Assembly: GCA_930367215.1 (NCBI GenBank)
Contig: OV884060.1
Span: 207,269,253-207,333,252 of the forward strand
Source: Pollenia angustigena
Lineage: Eukaryota; Arthropoda; Insecta; Diptera; Polleniidae
Reading direction: 5' to 3'
DNA: 64,000 bases
Part shown: positions 35,241 to 45,724 of the stretch, piece by piece
Numbering within the stretch: position 1 is the first letter of the stretch
Layout: each line of letters opens with the position of its first letter
Translations under genes and position numbers: made by a program
The notes under the pieces: model-generated
Database searches by the model: none
What the model was told of the DNA's origin: nothing
What the model saw: only the letters and a program-made list of their open reading frames with translations

Positions 35241-36440
35241 AAGTTGTTTTTCATTTTATTTTATTTGATATTAAAAAACTCTTTTCAGCAAATATGCACT
35301 TTAAATTGTTGCAAATAAAAGTTTATAAAAAAATTAAAACAATTCAGTTCAAAATAAATAAAATATAATACGAACTATTACAGAAATAATAATGTTACGA
35401 ACTTAATTTACTTTTTCAATGAAAGTTCCAAAATTGTTTAGGATTAAATGTGCACTGGAAATATTTGACACAAATCTTTTTCAAAAAAAATGATTTACTG
35501 CCTGTTTTAAGATGACAAGCGCAAAATTCGTTTGTTTAACTTCCATTTAAAACAAATCTTGAAATTTTGTTTCTGTTTCAAATGTGAGTTGAACGAATAA
35601 AATTAGATATTCTTTTCTAGTTACTAACTGAGATTTTCCCTTAAAAATAAAATTATATTTGCTTTACCAAGTTTTAAATAAAACTTCAAGGACACAAAAC
35701 GAAAGAGTTTTTATTTCAAATATATTTCAAATTTTTTCAAATATTTTTTTTTATTTCCTTTTTTAATTAACAAATTCTAACATGGATATTTTTTGTTCTA
35801 TAATAAAATTTGATTTGGATTTAAATAACAACAACGATTACAACAATAACAATAAAATCCAACCCAGGAGGGATGATAGTGATTGCTACACCAACTCACT
35901 GACTGAATAAAATGCGTATAAAATTGGTGTTGACATGGTACAAAATTCAGGCAACAAAACACCAGCAAATAATTCCAATATCAAAAAACAGCAACAACAA
36001 AAGACAAAAACAATAACAACAAACATGTCATTTAAAATAGAATTTTAATTAAATCCTTGATGTCACAATACTGTCTGTTATAAAAAACAAAAATTGTACG
36101 GCAACAACAATTGAAATAGACTCGAATACTTTTTTTTTACACATCTACACTTGATTTCGTTTTTTTTTTTGAGTCACGGAAAGAAATTTAAAAGAATTAC
36201 CAGGGATTGAAAAAAAGATTTGAATGAAAAATAATAATAAATTTTAAATAGACAAAAACACATCCTGAACTTTCTCTTTCCAATCTATAGGTAAAATAAA
36301 AACAAAAACACAGTGCAAAATATAAAATGTGCACTCCATTTTGACTTAAGTTTCTGGAAGTACTAATTGATATTAGCAAAAATTCGGAATGGGAAATTTT
36401 TAGCTAAAAATTGCCAATAAAAAAATTAAAAAAAAATTGG
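35241..36440. other. Unassigned sequence
   Basis: AT-rich, with CAACAAC-type simple words between 35830 and 36110. No elements or coding signals recognised. Confidence 0.4.
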
Positions 36441-38480
36441 GAAAACTGATGCGAACGCAATTTTTATACGAAATCTGAATGCGATAAGAGGCCAGTTTGG
36501 AGCTCTTTAACGCTTTCGCACATTAAAAATGGCGCAGATAATAAAAAAGGAAAATTAAATAGTGATGATGTGGGAAAAGAAAAAAAAAACAAGTAAGAAA
36601 GAATAGTTTCTGAGAGGCAGGAATCGCCCCCTATCTCCCCTCGCGGTTCTATTTTAAAAAAATGCATAGCGTATGTGTCTATATAGTTATAGATCTATCT
36701 ACAAATGTCTTAAATTTTATTTAAATTGGTTTGATAGTAGGCACAAAAACCCTCTTCCGGAAAGCAGATTGTACACGCAGAGAAAAAATATGGTTGGGCA
36801 TTGTTACGGCAACAACACTATGTTTAATGTAACAATATATTGTTGTCGTACACAAATAGTTGTTATTTTTATTTAATATCGACAATATTATAGTTACTGT
36901 AAACATATCAATGTTTAACGCAATTATAAATTTGAGTATTGTTGACCGAAAAATAATTATTTTTCTAACAACTAAATTATGATAACTTTCAAAACATATT
37001 ATATTACTCACAACCATATCATGATATTAAATAGCCATAACATGATAACTTTCTATGCATTAATCATATTATGTTTAAGATGCAATCAAACTATTTTTAC
37101 TCTAATAATATTATGTTAGCGCCATTTGTAAAATAATTTTGAAGCAGTTGTGTCGTTTATTTTACATGTGAGCGGTTAAACTATTTAAAGATAAATTCCC
37201 ATAAAAAAACAAGTAAGAAAGTATAGTCGGTCAAGCCCGACCATATGATACCCTACACCACAGTATTAAAAAACACATCATGCTTATATGTCCATATAAA
37301 TATGGATTTATCTATGTTTATAAAACTTATTAAAATCGGGTTAAAAGTTTGTGAGGGGCAGAAATTGCCCCCTACCTCCCCTTGTGGTCCTATTTTTGAA
37401 AAACTGTACAGCTTATGTGTCTATATAAATATGGATCTATCTATGTTTTGAATTTCATTAAAATCGGTTTGAGAGACAGAAATTGGCCCTATCTCCCCTC
37501 GTGGTCCTATTTTTTAAAAAATACATCCCTTTTGTGTCCATGAAGATATGGTTCTATGTTAATTTTAAATTTTATTAAAATCGGTTTGATAGTTTCTGAG
37601 AGGAAGAAATTTCCCCGTATCTTCCCTCGTGGTCCTATTTTTTAAAAAATACATCCCTTTTGTGTCCATGAAGATATGGTTCTATGTTAATTTTAAATTT
37701 TATTAAAATCGGTTTGATAGTTTCTGAGAGGAAGAAATTTCCCCCTATCTTCCCTCGTGGTCCTACGATTTGGCCCATTTTCAATAGGCTTGGTCCTTGA
37801 GTCAATAAGAACCTATGTCACAAATTATGTATTATATATTAATTATAAAATTATCTCCAAAATTGCGACCTGTACTTTGCGCACAAGGTTACATGGACAT
37901 CCAGCCAGCCAGCCAGCCAGCCTGCCAGCCAGCCGGACGGACATCGTTAGTTTTACTCAGAAAGTGATTCTGAGTCGATCGGTATACTTTAAGGTGGGTC
38001 TAGGGTAGGGCTGCCAGATGTTTGAACCTATCAACCAGGACACATGGAAAAATGGATAAAAAATTATAACAACAGAAAAGTTTTTTTTAATACATATGTA
38101 TGTAGTATATCGCATCCTAAATACTAAAGGGTCACAACTCAAAATTTTTCAAAAATTACTTTTTTTCATAAATTAATTATCATAAGGCATAGCAAACTTT
38201 CTTCAAATTGGACTTTTTTAATAAGGAAACTAATTTTTTTTTTTTAATATTAGCACCATTTTTACATAAACAGTTTTTTTGGTCTCCTGAAAATTTAAGA
38301 ATTTTGAGTTGTTACCTTTTTTTATTTTTAAATCCAACAATATATAGAAAAAAATTAACGTGTACATCATGTACATAAAAACCATGAAAAATAATAAAAA
38401 GTTGAGCTTAAAATGTTCTAAACTAAAATAATTTTCAGAAGATTGCACTTTTCTAGAACTGCATTTCGGTCTTTGATATA

Positions 38481-39399
38481 AAGGGTGGTTAAATTTCAAG
38501 GGCCGATGTTGATTTTGAATAAAACACAAACTATTTAGGAAATTATTGTAATTTTATTTTATTATGATATATTGGTATTATTCAATTATGTATGGAACAA
38601 AATATCGGCCAAATGGGCGCCGCGACCACGGCGGCACACCTCCATCCGATGGTCCAAATTTTCGATGACCCTGAGGCATAATGGAGGTTCTATGCCGTTA
38701 ATGTGCCGAATTATCTCATCCTTTAGCTCTTGAATTGTTGCTGGCTTATCGACGTACACCTTTTCTTTCAAATAACCCCAAAGAAAAAAGTCCAACGGTG
38801 TCAAATCACATGATCTTGGCGGCCAATTGACATCGCCATTACGTGAGATAACACGGCCATTGAATTTGTTGCGCAAAAGAGCGATTGTTTCGTTAGCTGT
38901 GTGGCAAGTGGCACCGTCCTGCTGAAACCACATATCGTCCACATCCATATCTTCCAATTCGGGCCATAAAAAGTTCGTTATCATCTCACGATAGCGAACA
39001 CCATTCACAGTAACTGCCTGACCGGCCTCATTTTGGAAAAAATACGGCCCGATGATGCCGCCAGCCCATAAACCGCACCAAACAGTCACTCTTTGTTGGT
39101 GCATTGGTTTTTTAACAATCACTCTTGGATTATCATTCGCCCAAATGTGGAAATTCTGCTTATTGACGAATTCACTGAGGTGAAAGTGCGTGTCACGAAG
39201 TGCACGATATGCATTTTGATTTGAACGCCCATTTTCATAATAAGTCTGGATAACTTTAACACGTTGTTGGATTGTGATCTCTCCATGGTTCAAATTGAAT
39301 AAGTCTGAAATAGAGAAATGTCAAATAATATTCGGAAAAAAACTTGGCGTTTAGGTGTGGTTCACATTCAACATCGGCCCTTACAATTTAACCACCCGA
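38481..39399 (-). mobile_element. DD41D (rosa-type) mariner, copy 2 (innermost layer)
   Basis: The left end AAGGGTGGTTAAATTTC and the right end AATTTAACCACCC are inverted. The two outermost bases on the right are mutated to GA, but TA is still in place (38479-38480, 39400-39401). It is 919 bp, of the same subfamily as 19612-20527. Confidence 0.93.
38586..39286 (-). pseudogene. rosa-type mariner transposase, internally deleted (copy 2)
   Basis: A long frame survives: the N-terminal helix (QQRVKVIQTYYENGRSNQN), then RALRDTHFHLS, then an uninterrupted C-terminal two-thirds. That part includes RVTVWCGLWAGGIIGPYFF, DDMWFQQDGATCHTAN and CDLTPLDFFLWGYLK, and ends ADILFHT stop. The second and third catalytic Asp are present with 41 residues between them. 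The first Asp and most of the DNA-binding and linker region are deleted in frame at RALRD/THFHLS. One base is missing shortly after the ATG at 39286 compared with copy 1, so that ATG is out of frame; the open frame is entered only from an upstream TTG. A non-functional protein is expected. Confidence 0.92.
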
Positions 39400-40085
39400 T
39401 AGTTATAAATATGAATAATACTCTCCAGTGATTCAGTATTTAACGAGTTTCTATCTTTAGTCTATTGAGCAGACTTGGTACTCAAAATCAAACTCTTTTG
39501 ATTTTTGTTCAACCAACTGGACAACTGTCAAACTAATCAAATGAAAAAGCCATACACGCTTTGATTTGGACAACGACCGACTCAGTTTACAATTGAATTG
39601 AAACGTGTATGGGCGCCTTAGAGAAAGCAATTTGTTATCGGTTTTCGATTACTTATAAAAGTTGTTTACACGGTATAACTTTTTGCAGCCACTAGTTGAA
39701 ACAAAATTTGAAAGAGGATTGACTATCATCTAATATTATTGAAAGCTTTTACCAGCTTTACATCAGAAAACAGTTGAATTTAATTAAAGTTCTTTATACA
39801 ATTACCTTATCTTAGCAGTGTTATAACAAAAATCTTAACCTTTATTAACAACTAAAGCAAAAAACTAATTTGTTTGTCTTGACCTGTACAAAAAACCAGG
39901 ACAATTTAATAGTGGACCAGGACACCAGGACAAGTAGTCTAAAACCAGGACAATCCTGGAAAACCAGGACGTATGGCAGGCCTAGTCTATGGCCAATATT
40001 TTAAGGCGTTACATACATCAGCACAAATGCATAATACCCTCTCCACTATTGTGGTGTGGGTATAATAAGTTTAAAAAAATTAAAG

Positions 40086-40447
40086 TATAACGGAGTTCAT
40101 TCGGTATTAGTGATGTAATAGTAAAATCAAACAACAAAACACATAGAGATTTCGTTATATTTTATAAAAGTGTTACGATATTTCTTTGGTTTTCATGGGC
40201 AACGGCGTATGTCTTAAAACAAAGGTTTCAGGAAAGCCGAAAATCCATTAAAGATCAAATGGACTAGGTATTGCACTTTTTAAAACTTTGTCATTACGTT
40301 AAAAAATCGGAATTGATCCATCTTTTTTCAAAATTCGGAATTGATCCATCTTTTTTCAAAAATCGGCAAAATGGACATACGCGGTTGCCCATGAAAACCA
40401 CAGATTTACCTTTTGCTCTTTTGCAAGCGTTATATTGAACTCCGCTA
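40086..40447. mobile_element. Possible MITE inside element E
   Basis: AACGGAGTTCA (40089) and TGAACTCCGC (40436) are inverted. Deeper inside, GGTTTTCATGGGCAACGG and CCGCGTATGTCC-type sequence face CGGTTGCCCATGAAAACC, so about 360 bp folds back. TA occurs at both edges. A roughly 29-bp unit with TCGGAATTGATCCATC is duplicated at about 40303-40362. Confidence 0.55.
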
Positions 40448-41260
40448 TTTTGTTTTACATTAAGACAAATTGTAAAAAGCCAAAAAAAAAAAAAATCGAT
40501 GCAAAAACATTTTTATTTATTTTGTATTTTTATGACAGTTATGAAAGGGGCTGTATCATAATAAAATTGCTTTTAAATTTATTATGATTAACATGATGAT
40601 AATATGATTACTTCTTACCTTATTATGATTAACATGACAATAATATGATTAATTCTTAACTTATTATGATTAGCATGACAATAATTTGATTACTTCTTAA
40701 CTTAGTATGATTTACAGAATAATTATATGATTAAGGGAAAAATATTATGTTGTAATATTACGCGTATATTTTGTCATACTATGATTCAATAATAATCTTA
40801 ATATGGTGACTACAATCATGAATCTTATCATAATATGTTGCTCTTAGAATGAATATGTTTACCACAACCTTTTTTTTTCTTTGCGTGTACGGGGCTATAT
40901 GAAATTATGGACCGATACGCCCCATTTTCAAAAGGCTTGATCTTTGTGCCAATTAGAACCTATGTAACAAATTGCATCAAATTATATTATTGTGACTTGT
41001 ATTTTGCGCACACGGTTACATGGATAGCCAGCCTACCAGCCAGCTGGACGGACATCGTTAGATCGACTCAGAAAGTGATTCTGGATCGATCGGTATACTT
41101 TAAGGTATATGTATATTTAGGTGTAGGACATATCAGCAGAAATGTATAATACCCTCTCCACTATTGTGGTGTGGGTATAAAAATGATGCGAAAGAAAAAT
41201 GAGCAAACGCATTAAAGAGTACTCCTAATATAGTTTTTTTTTTAATTTATGCGATTTTGA

Positions 41261-41940
41261 AACACTACATTCAGTATTATCGATGATTTTCCTAGTCTCA
41301 ATAAGTACTTTTGGAACCGGAAATCAAGTTGATGTGTTCATTTGATGTCCATGCTAATGTTGCACTCAGTAATTGTTGAATCAGTTTTGTGATCAACGAT
41401 TTTATTGCTGAACTTAGACGATATAGTTTACCTTGTTAAAAAAAATCCGATTAATTCGATGTAAATAAACAATTTTTGCATGCGTAGAGGAAAATCAGCT
41501 ATTTTAACTGGCTGTTATCTATAAAATTTGTGTACTCTTTCTGACATCTTTTTTCATAATCTGTCATCTTAGACAACTTTTTTATTTAAAAACATGATAA
41601 ATATTAATTTTTTCCTTGTATAAATTAAAATAAATTTTATTTCACGGCGATCTCCGGTTTTTTCTTTCAAATCGTATGAAAAAATGTCGTTCCGTTCTTG
41701 TTCTGTTCATATACCTACTGAACTCTCGCTTTTTAAAATAAATGGTAACACTTATTTTATTTTTGTAAAAGTGGACATACACTTGCAGAATGAAATTTTG
41801 AATAAGTTAGTGCAATATATTTTTTAATTTTTTATCTTATTTTACTTATTTATAATTATATGTTATTTTTTTTTTCACTTTACATATATATATATAAATA
41901 TGTGAAGTTTGTCTGTAAAATATGTAAAAAATCTCAAGTC
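41261..41940. other. Unassigned sequence
   Basis: No TIRs or coding similarity recognised. A TATATATATATA run lies at about 41885-41898. Confidence 0.35.
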
Positions 41941-41949
41941 AAATAAATT

Positions 41950-42335
41950 TTGTTTACTTTTCTCTTTATGTCGTCTACTTTTATTTTCAAAATCTGTACC
42001 ATGTTCTGTAACTTCGTTTCTCGAAAAGTGAGAAAAAAGTGTGTTTGTAACTCATGTCGAAGACTATCAAAAGAGATTACGTCGTTGTTACGTAATAAAT
42101 ATCATAGCATTTTACTCGAAGCCGATGTGACATTGTAGACATAGAAAAACCTGGGACAGGATATTATTTTTCTTGTAGGGCTTGTCGACTAAAACAAGAT
42201 TCCAATAGTGAAATATACCGGACACCTCCAAAATCCGGATTTACGGGTAAAAAACCGGTTTTTGTGCCTTTGCGCACTTATAAGCCTGTAATTTTGTTGA
42301 TAATGATCCGATTTTCAATTTCTTACTAGATTTGG
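41950..42335 (+). pseudogene. Unknown cysteine-rich ORF fragment, frameshifted
   Basis: A 62-codon frame (41950-42138) contains RKVRKKCVCNSCRRLSKE and SLLRNKYHSILLEADVTL. In a shifted frame from 42141 a second open segment reads IEKPGTGYYFSCRACRLKQD and then SEIYRTPPKSGFTGKKPVF, stopping at 42330. The two CxxC-type motifs (CNSC, CRAC) with basic neighbours suggest a degenerate zinc-binding protein, possibly transposon-encoded. The second segment lies in the left arm of a hairpin and is repeated in the right arm. I do not recognise the family. Confidence 0.4.
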
Positions 42336-42571
42336 AGATAATAAATTATACATTGTTCGAAAGATCTCAGTTTCTTCTTTCCAAATCTAGTAAGAAATTG
42401 AAAATCGGATCATTATCAACAAAATTACAGGCTTATAAGTGCGCAAAGGCACAAAAACCGGTTTTTTACCCGTAAATCCGGATTTTGGAGGTGTCCGGTA
42501 TATTTCACTATTGGAATCTTGTTTTACTCGACAAGCCCTACAAGAAAAATGATATCCGGTCCCAGGTTTTT
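42145..42571. repeat. Long hairpin: two 192-bp arms, about 98% identical, 43-bp loop
   Basis: The left arm 42145-42336 and right arm 42380-42571 are complementary throughout. I see only three mismatches (A/C near 42158, T/C near 42165, C/G near 42189) and no gaps. The loop is 42337-42379. Both arms encode the same open segment (PGTGY, FSCRACR, KQDSNSEIYRTPPKSGFTGK), on the plus strand at the left and the minus strand at the right. A transcript would fold into a nearly perfect dsRNA of about 190 bp. No target duplication is obvious at its edges. Confidence 0.9.
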
Positions 42572-43189
42572 TGGACTGTCTCACCGTGTAATATAAAGAA
42601 ATAGACATCAAACATCAACATCAAAGGAAAGATTTACATATAATGGTATTTTATATACAAAATCACACCATTTGCGTTTATAAAGCATACACCACAAACG
42701 AAGCATTTGGCCATTGTATCATTTTCCAATGTATAATGTTTAAATATCTTAGTTTATATTTAACTTAAAAAACTTATTCATTGATTGGGTTAGTAGAATT
42801 TTCTTAAAACATATTGGTATTTAAAGCAATTTTCACCACACACATATTGTCGAACTATCGCATAAATTTCAGAAAATATTTGTTTCTTTCTTTAATTTAA
42901 ACGGTAGTCATATGTCTTAAAATAAAAACACGAAAATATATGAAGGATGTGAGCAACTCCTTATTTAATCTGTGTATTTTTGACAAAACAATAGACGCAG
43001 AACAAAAATTCTAATTATTTTACAACTTTTTTGTTTGCAAAACAACAATTTCTTTAAACTAAATATTGCAAAATAGAGTGTGCAACAAAATTAGGGTCAT
43101 CGCCACCAGCCTCAACAATTGCACCGCGCAATGAAAGTAGACTACTAGTAGAGCAAATCTGCAAAAAGGTTTTGAAAAATTAGTTCGGG

Positions 43190-43800
43190 CTCCTGAAATA
43201 TGGGCCCCTAAAGTTTTTAAATTTTTTGAAAAGGCGTTTGGTATAAGACAAAATAAATATACTAAATGTACTTCTGAGCTAAAAAATAATTGTAGATGTC
43301 TTCAGTAGAATCGTATTGCGATTCTTTTCTTAGAATTTATTAACCCTCTAGCTCTCATTTTAAGGGGTAATTTTTGCCCTTTCTCCCAACTCTTAAAAAA
43401 AAGGATACTAAAACGGTACTTATAAGAGTTAGAATGCTCTACCAATATTTTCTGCATCAAATTTTACTAGGGGTCTCTAAGACCAAAAATTATCCAATGC
43501 AAGTAAAACAGACATTGCACGCTTTTTTGGTCTTGGAAGACCGCTAGTGAAATTTGATGCAGAAAATATTCATAGAATATTTTAACCCTCCAACGTACCG
43601 TTTTAGTGTAGAAGTTAAACAAATTACAAAAATTACCCCTTAAAATGAGTGTTAGAGGGTTAATATATTCTATGAAAAAAACTGCCATACAATTCTACTG
43701 AAGACATCTGAAATAGTCTTTTAGGTCAGAAGTACATTTAGTATATTTTTTTGACTTGTACCAAACGCCCTTTCAAGAAATTCAAAAATTTCAATGCCCG
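43190..43800. repeat. Older foldback with about 300-bp arms
   Basis: Left-arm words GGCGTTTGGTA, ATACTAAATGTACTTCTGA, TCTTCAGTAGAAT, TTAACCCTCT, TTAAGGGGTAATTTTTG, AAAACGGTAC and ATTTTCTGCATCAAATTT recur as complements in reverse order on the right. The loop is at about 43485-43500. Identity is clearly lower than in the 42145-42571 hairpin. The 73-codon minus-strand frame at 43467 is inside the arm. Confidence 0.8.
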
Positions 43801-43804
43801 AAAT

Positions 43805-43925
43805 TTCGAGAATTCTTTTAACCCTAATAAGTGCCGTCTTGTATACTTTTGTTTAAGAGTTGGGAAAAAGGGCAAAAATTACCGCTCAAAATGAGAGTTA
43901 GAGAGTAAATAAATTCTTAGATAAG
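43805..43925 (-). repeat. Third unit related to the adjacent foldback
   Basis: It holds TAACCCTAATAAG, AAGAGTTGGGAAAAAGGGC and AAAATGAGAGTTAGAGAGTA. These are the complement of 43330-43425, including the AACTCTT and GGGAGAAAGGGC part that the right arm lacks. The locus thus has three related units. Confidence 0.7.
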
Positions 43926-43989
43926 GATATTATGACAATATGGCTTGATAGCATACCGTTAAAAATTCCCAAATGTGTTTTATTTAAAA

Positions 43990-44166
43990 ACGATTTTTCT
44001 TAATATCTTTGTTTTTTGGACACTAAACTTAAAAATCAGTACAGAAAACAGTACAAAGTGTAAAAAACAGTACATTTGCGTACTGTTTTGGGTGTTGTGC
44101 ATAAAACAGTACAATTGACGAAAATCAGTACATGTACTGTTAAAAACAGTACGTCTGGCAACCCTA
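43990..44166. mobile_element. Solo end of a hAT element with CAGTAC repeats
   Basis: The complement from 44166 reads TAGGGTTGCCAGACG, the hAT-type terminus. Seven or so copies of CAGTAC/GTACTG lie within 180 bp. No matching left end was found upstream, so the element is probably truncated. Confidence 0.65.
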
Positions 44167-44169
44167 GTC

Positions 44170-44850
44170 GCGACGCACATTGGTTGAAGAGTGGCCAAAA
44201 TTTATTTTTTTTATGTTCGCCGATTTAGATAATTTTTTGGTATTTTGTTGGCAGATATCTGAATATTATGATTCCGTAATATTAGGCTGATATATTTATT
44301 ATTTGTTTGGATAGACACGCTCGAAGTTCATATATGTTCGCTTGTTTAAAATAGCATGCAAATGTACTGTATATTCAATCTTTTGGTCACAGTATCACAG
44401 TAAACTTATCATTTGACTTTGTTGTATATTTTCGTAAATGACAATTGTCAAAGAAGAGATTTGCATTAAAAAAAGTTGGAAAAAGTGCCATATAAAAAAT
44501 TTCGTAGAACAAAATATAAACAACATCAAAATTTCAATGTTCATCAACTTCAATAGGCTTGAAGTCTCAGCACATATTTGCACTTTCCCAAAAAAAAAAA
44601 AAACAGTAAAAACTATAAAGTGATAAAGTAACAAAACATGAATTTTCGTTCATGCTTGTTGTTGTTGCCATAATTCTTAACTGTTTAAAATTATTACAAA
44701 ATGTAATTTACATACTAGTCAATAGTGTTAATTATACATTTCATTCTTGAAAAAAGCATAAGCTTCAATTGAATTTGAATTGTTGTTTACTAATTTACAT
44801 TAAATTGGCAAGTGCAGTGATAAGTGTTGTATTATTAAGTGATATCACAA
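44170..44850. other. Unassigned sequence
   Basis: Overlapping 61- and 79-codon frames on opposite strands (44395-44634) show no domain features. Confidence 0.35.
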
Positions 44851-44866
44851 TTTTATTTTATTAATT

Positions 44867-45124
44867 ATGGAAAATTTAACAATTTCTTATTTAAATATTT
44901 GCGAAATATTGATTGATACCAAAATGGATATTGATATTACTGTCGAAGTCATTGCAAATAACAATAAAGAAATGACTGCTGAGGATGTTGAAGTCTTTAC
45001 TAGATTTTTGAAAAATACGTTTTTACAAAGTTCAAAGATAGATGGCAAAAAGGAGCCCATTATACAATTATATTTATTTTTATTGAAAATTGAATTGATA
45101 CAATCAAAATCAAGGGAGTTATGA
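44867..45124 (+). CDS. Hypothetical 85-residue ORF, unknown
   Basis: ATG at 44867 opens MENLTISYLNICEILIDTKM, followed by DIDITVEVIANNNKEMTAED and VEVFTRFLKNTFLQSSKIDG. The composition is balanced and acidic with heptad-like hydrophobic spacing, unlike the surrounding low-complexity frames. The last 25 codons run into the first tandem unit (from 45051), whose later copies are not in the same frame. No promoter, splice site or homologue is recognised. It could be the first exon or a relic of a transposon protein, or chance. Confidence 0.3.
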   Translation: MENLTISYLNICEILIDTKMDIDITVEVIANNNKEMTAEDVEVFTRFLKNTFLQSSKIDGKKEPIIQLYLFLLKIELIQSKSREL

Positions 45125-45445
45125 CACTTTTTCAATACAAGTTGTATGGGAGGAGGGCTTAAAAGTGGGCGGATCAGATATGTATTTTCAGGAGCTCATT
45201 GTACAATTATAGTATTTATTTTTAGTGAAAATTGAGTTGACACAGTCAAAATCAAGGGAGTTATGCCACTTTTTCAATACAAGTTGTATGGGAGGTGGGC
45301 GGATCAGGTATATATTTTCAGGAACCCATTCTACAATTATATCATTTATTTTTAGTGAAAACTGAGTTGATACAATCAAAATCAAGGGAGTTATGCCACT
45401 TTTTCAATACAAGTTGTATGGGAGGTGGGCGTAAAAGTGGGCGGA
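45051..45445 (+). repeat. Tandem repeat, three units of 130-139 bp
   Basis: Units start at about 45051, 45190 and 45320 with AGGAnCnCATTnTACAATTAT. They share TCAAAATCAAGGGAGTTATG and TTTCAATACAAGTTGTATGG, and end in AAAGTGGGCGGAT, which is missing its first half in unit 2. Unit 1 overlaps the 3' end of the 44867 ORF. Confidence 0.88.
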
Positions 45446-45724
45446 TTATTTTGATTTTTCCATTTTTTTTTTTTTTGATTCAAACAAAAAATGCCTATGT
45501 GCCAAGTTTCATTGTCCTTCGACAACTTCTTCTATTTTTAGCCGCTCGTTATATGAACTTCAACCAATGTGCGACGCGTCGGCTATACCAAATAATGTAA
45601 AGTGCGAGTTTGATGTGTATTGTTTGCAAATGAGCTTTGAAAACATTCGTATATTTAATGAAAATGTTAAAAGCAAAATAATTAGATAATACAAAAATAT
45701 GCCAAGAATAAAATATTATTATTA

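Larger units (their letters stand above)
38006..39984. mobile_element. Non-autonomous hAT element (layer 5)
   Basis: The left end TAGGGCTGCCAGATG and the complement of the right end, TAGGCCTGCCATACG, are the classic hAT form. The duplication GTCTAGGG (37998-38005) and GTCTATGG (39985-39992) matches 7 of 8. CCAGGACA is repeated about six times near the right end and once near the left. Without the inner mariner it is about 1.06 kb, and no transposase is recognisable. Confidence 0.88.
37209..40063 (+). repeat. Family B hairpin-ended repeat, split copy (layer 4)
   Basis: It starts AACAAGTAAGAAAGTATAG. The hairpin GTCGGTCAAGCCCGAC and GATACCCTACACCACAG follow, then three related blocks of about 120 bp (37360-37770) each with GTGGTCCTATTTTT and ATCGGTTTGA. 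GGACCATTTTC-type sequence, CAGCCAGCCAGCC and TCGATCGGTATACTTTAAGG come next. After the insertion it resumes at 39993 and ends CACTATTGTGGTGTGGGTATA. It is the best-preserved family B copy here. Confidence 0.82.
36774..40887. mobile_element. TA-flanked element, TIR CACGCARAGAAAAAA (element E, layer 3)
   Basis: The left end CACGCAGAGAAAAAAT and the complement of the right end, CACGCAAAGAAAAAAA, are matched. TA lies at 36772-36773 and 40888-40889. The element's own sequence is about 1.25 kb: 36774-37208 and 40064-40887. It is marked by ATTATGATTAACATGA repeats of about 55 bp at 40580-40700 and by AACATGATAACTTTC words on the left. The terminus resembles that of elements F and G. Confidence 0.75.
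36588..41179 (+). repeat. Family B repeat, split copy (layer 2)
   Basis: The left part (36588-36773) starts AACAAGTAAGAAAG and contains AGTTTCTGAGAGGCAG, CCCCTATCTCCCCTCG and TATAGATCTATCTA. The right part (40888-41179) contains ATGAAATTATGGACCGAT, TTTTGCGCACACGGTTACAT, AGCCAGCTGGACGGACATCG, GATCGATCGGTATACTTTA and the terminus TTGTGGTGTGGGTATA. The 5' hairpin is deleted. The two parts are parted by the TA-flanked element 36774-40887. Confidence 0.75.
36450..41260. mobile_element. Family D element, interrupted copy (outermost layer of a nest)
   Basis: The left part holds GGAGCTCTTTAACGCTTTCG and GTGATGATGTGGGAAAAG. The right part holds GATGCGAAAGAAAAATGAGC and GCAAACGCATTAAAGAGTAC. These are the two halves of the unit that is continuous at 8525-8755, and the inner words are inverted complements of each other. 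The family B insertion sits in the A-rich run after GGGAAAAGAAA. Outer limits are approximate. Confidence 0.55.

Noticed and set aside
38586..39293. The 235-codon frame as an intact transposase gene
   Set aside because: It opens with TTG, the real ATG is out of frame by one base, and the first catalytic Asp with most of the DNA-binding region is deleted.
45051..45445. LTRs of a small retrotransposon
   Set aside because: The three units are directly adjacent with no internal region, and lack TG...CA ends and a primer site.
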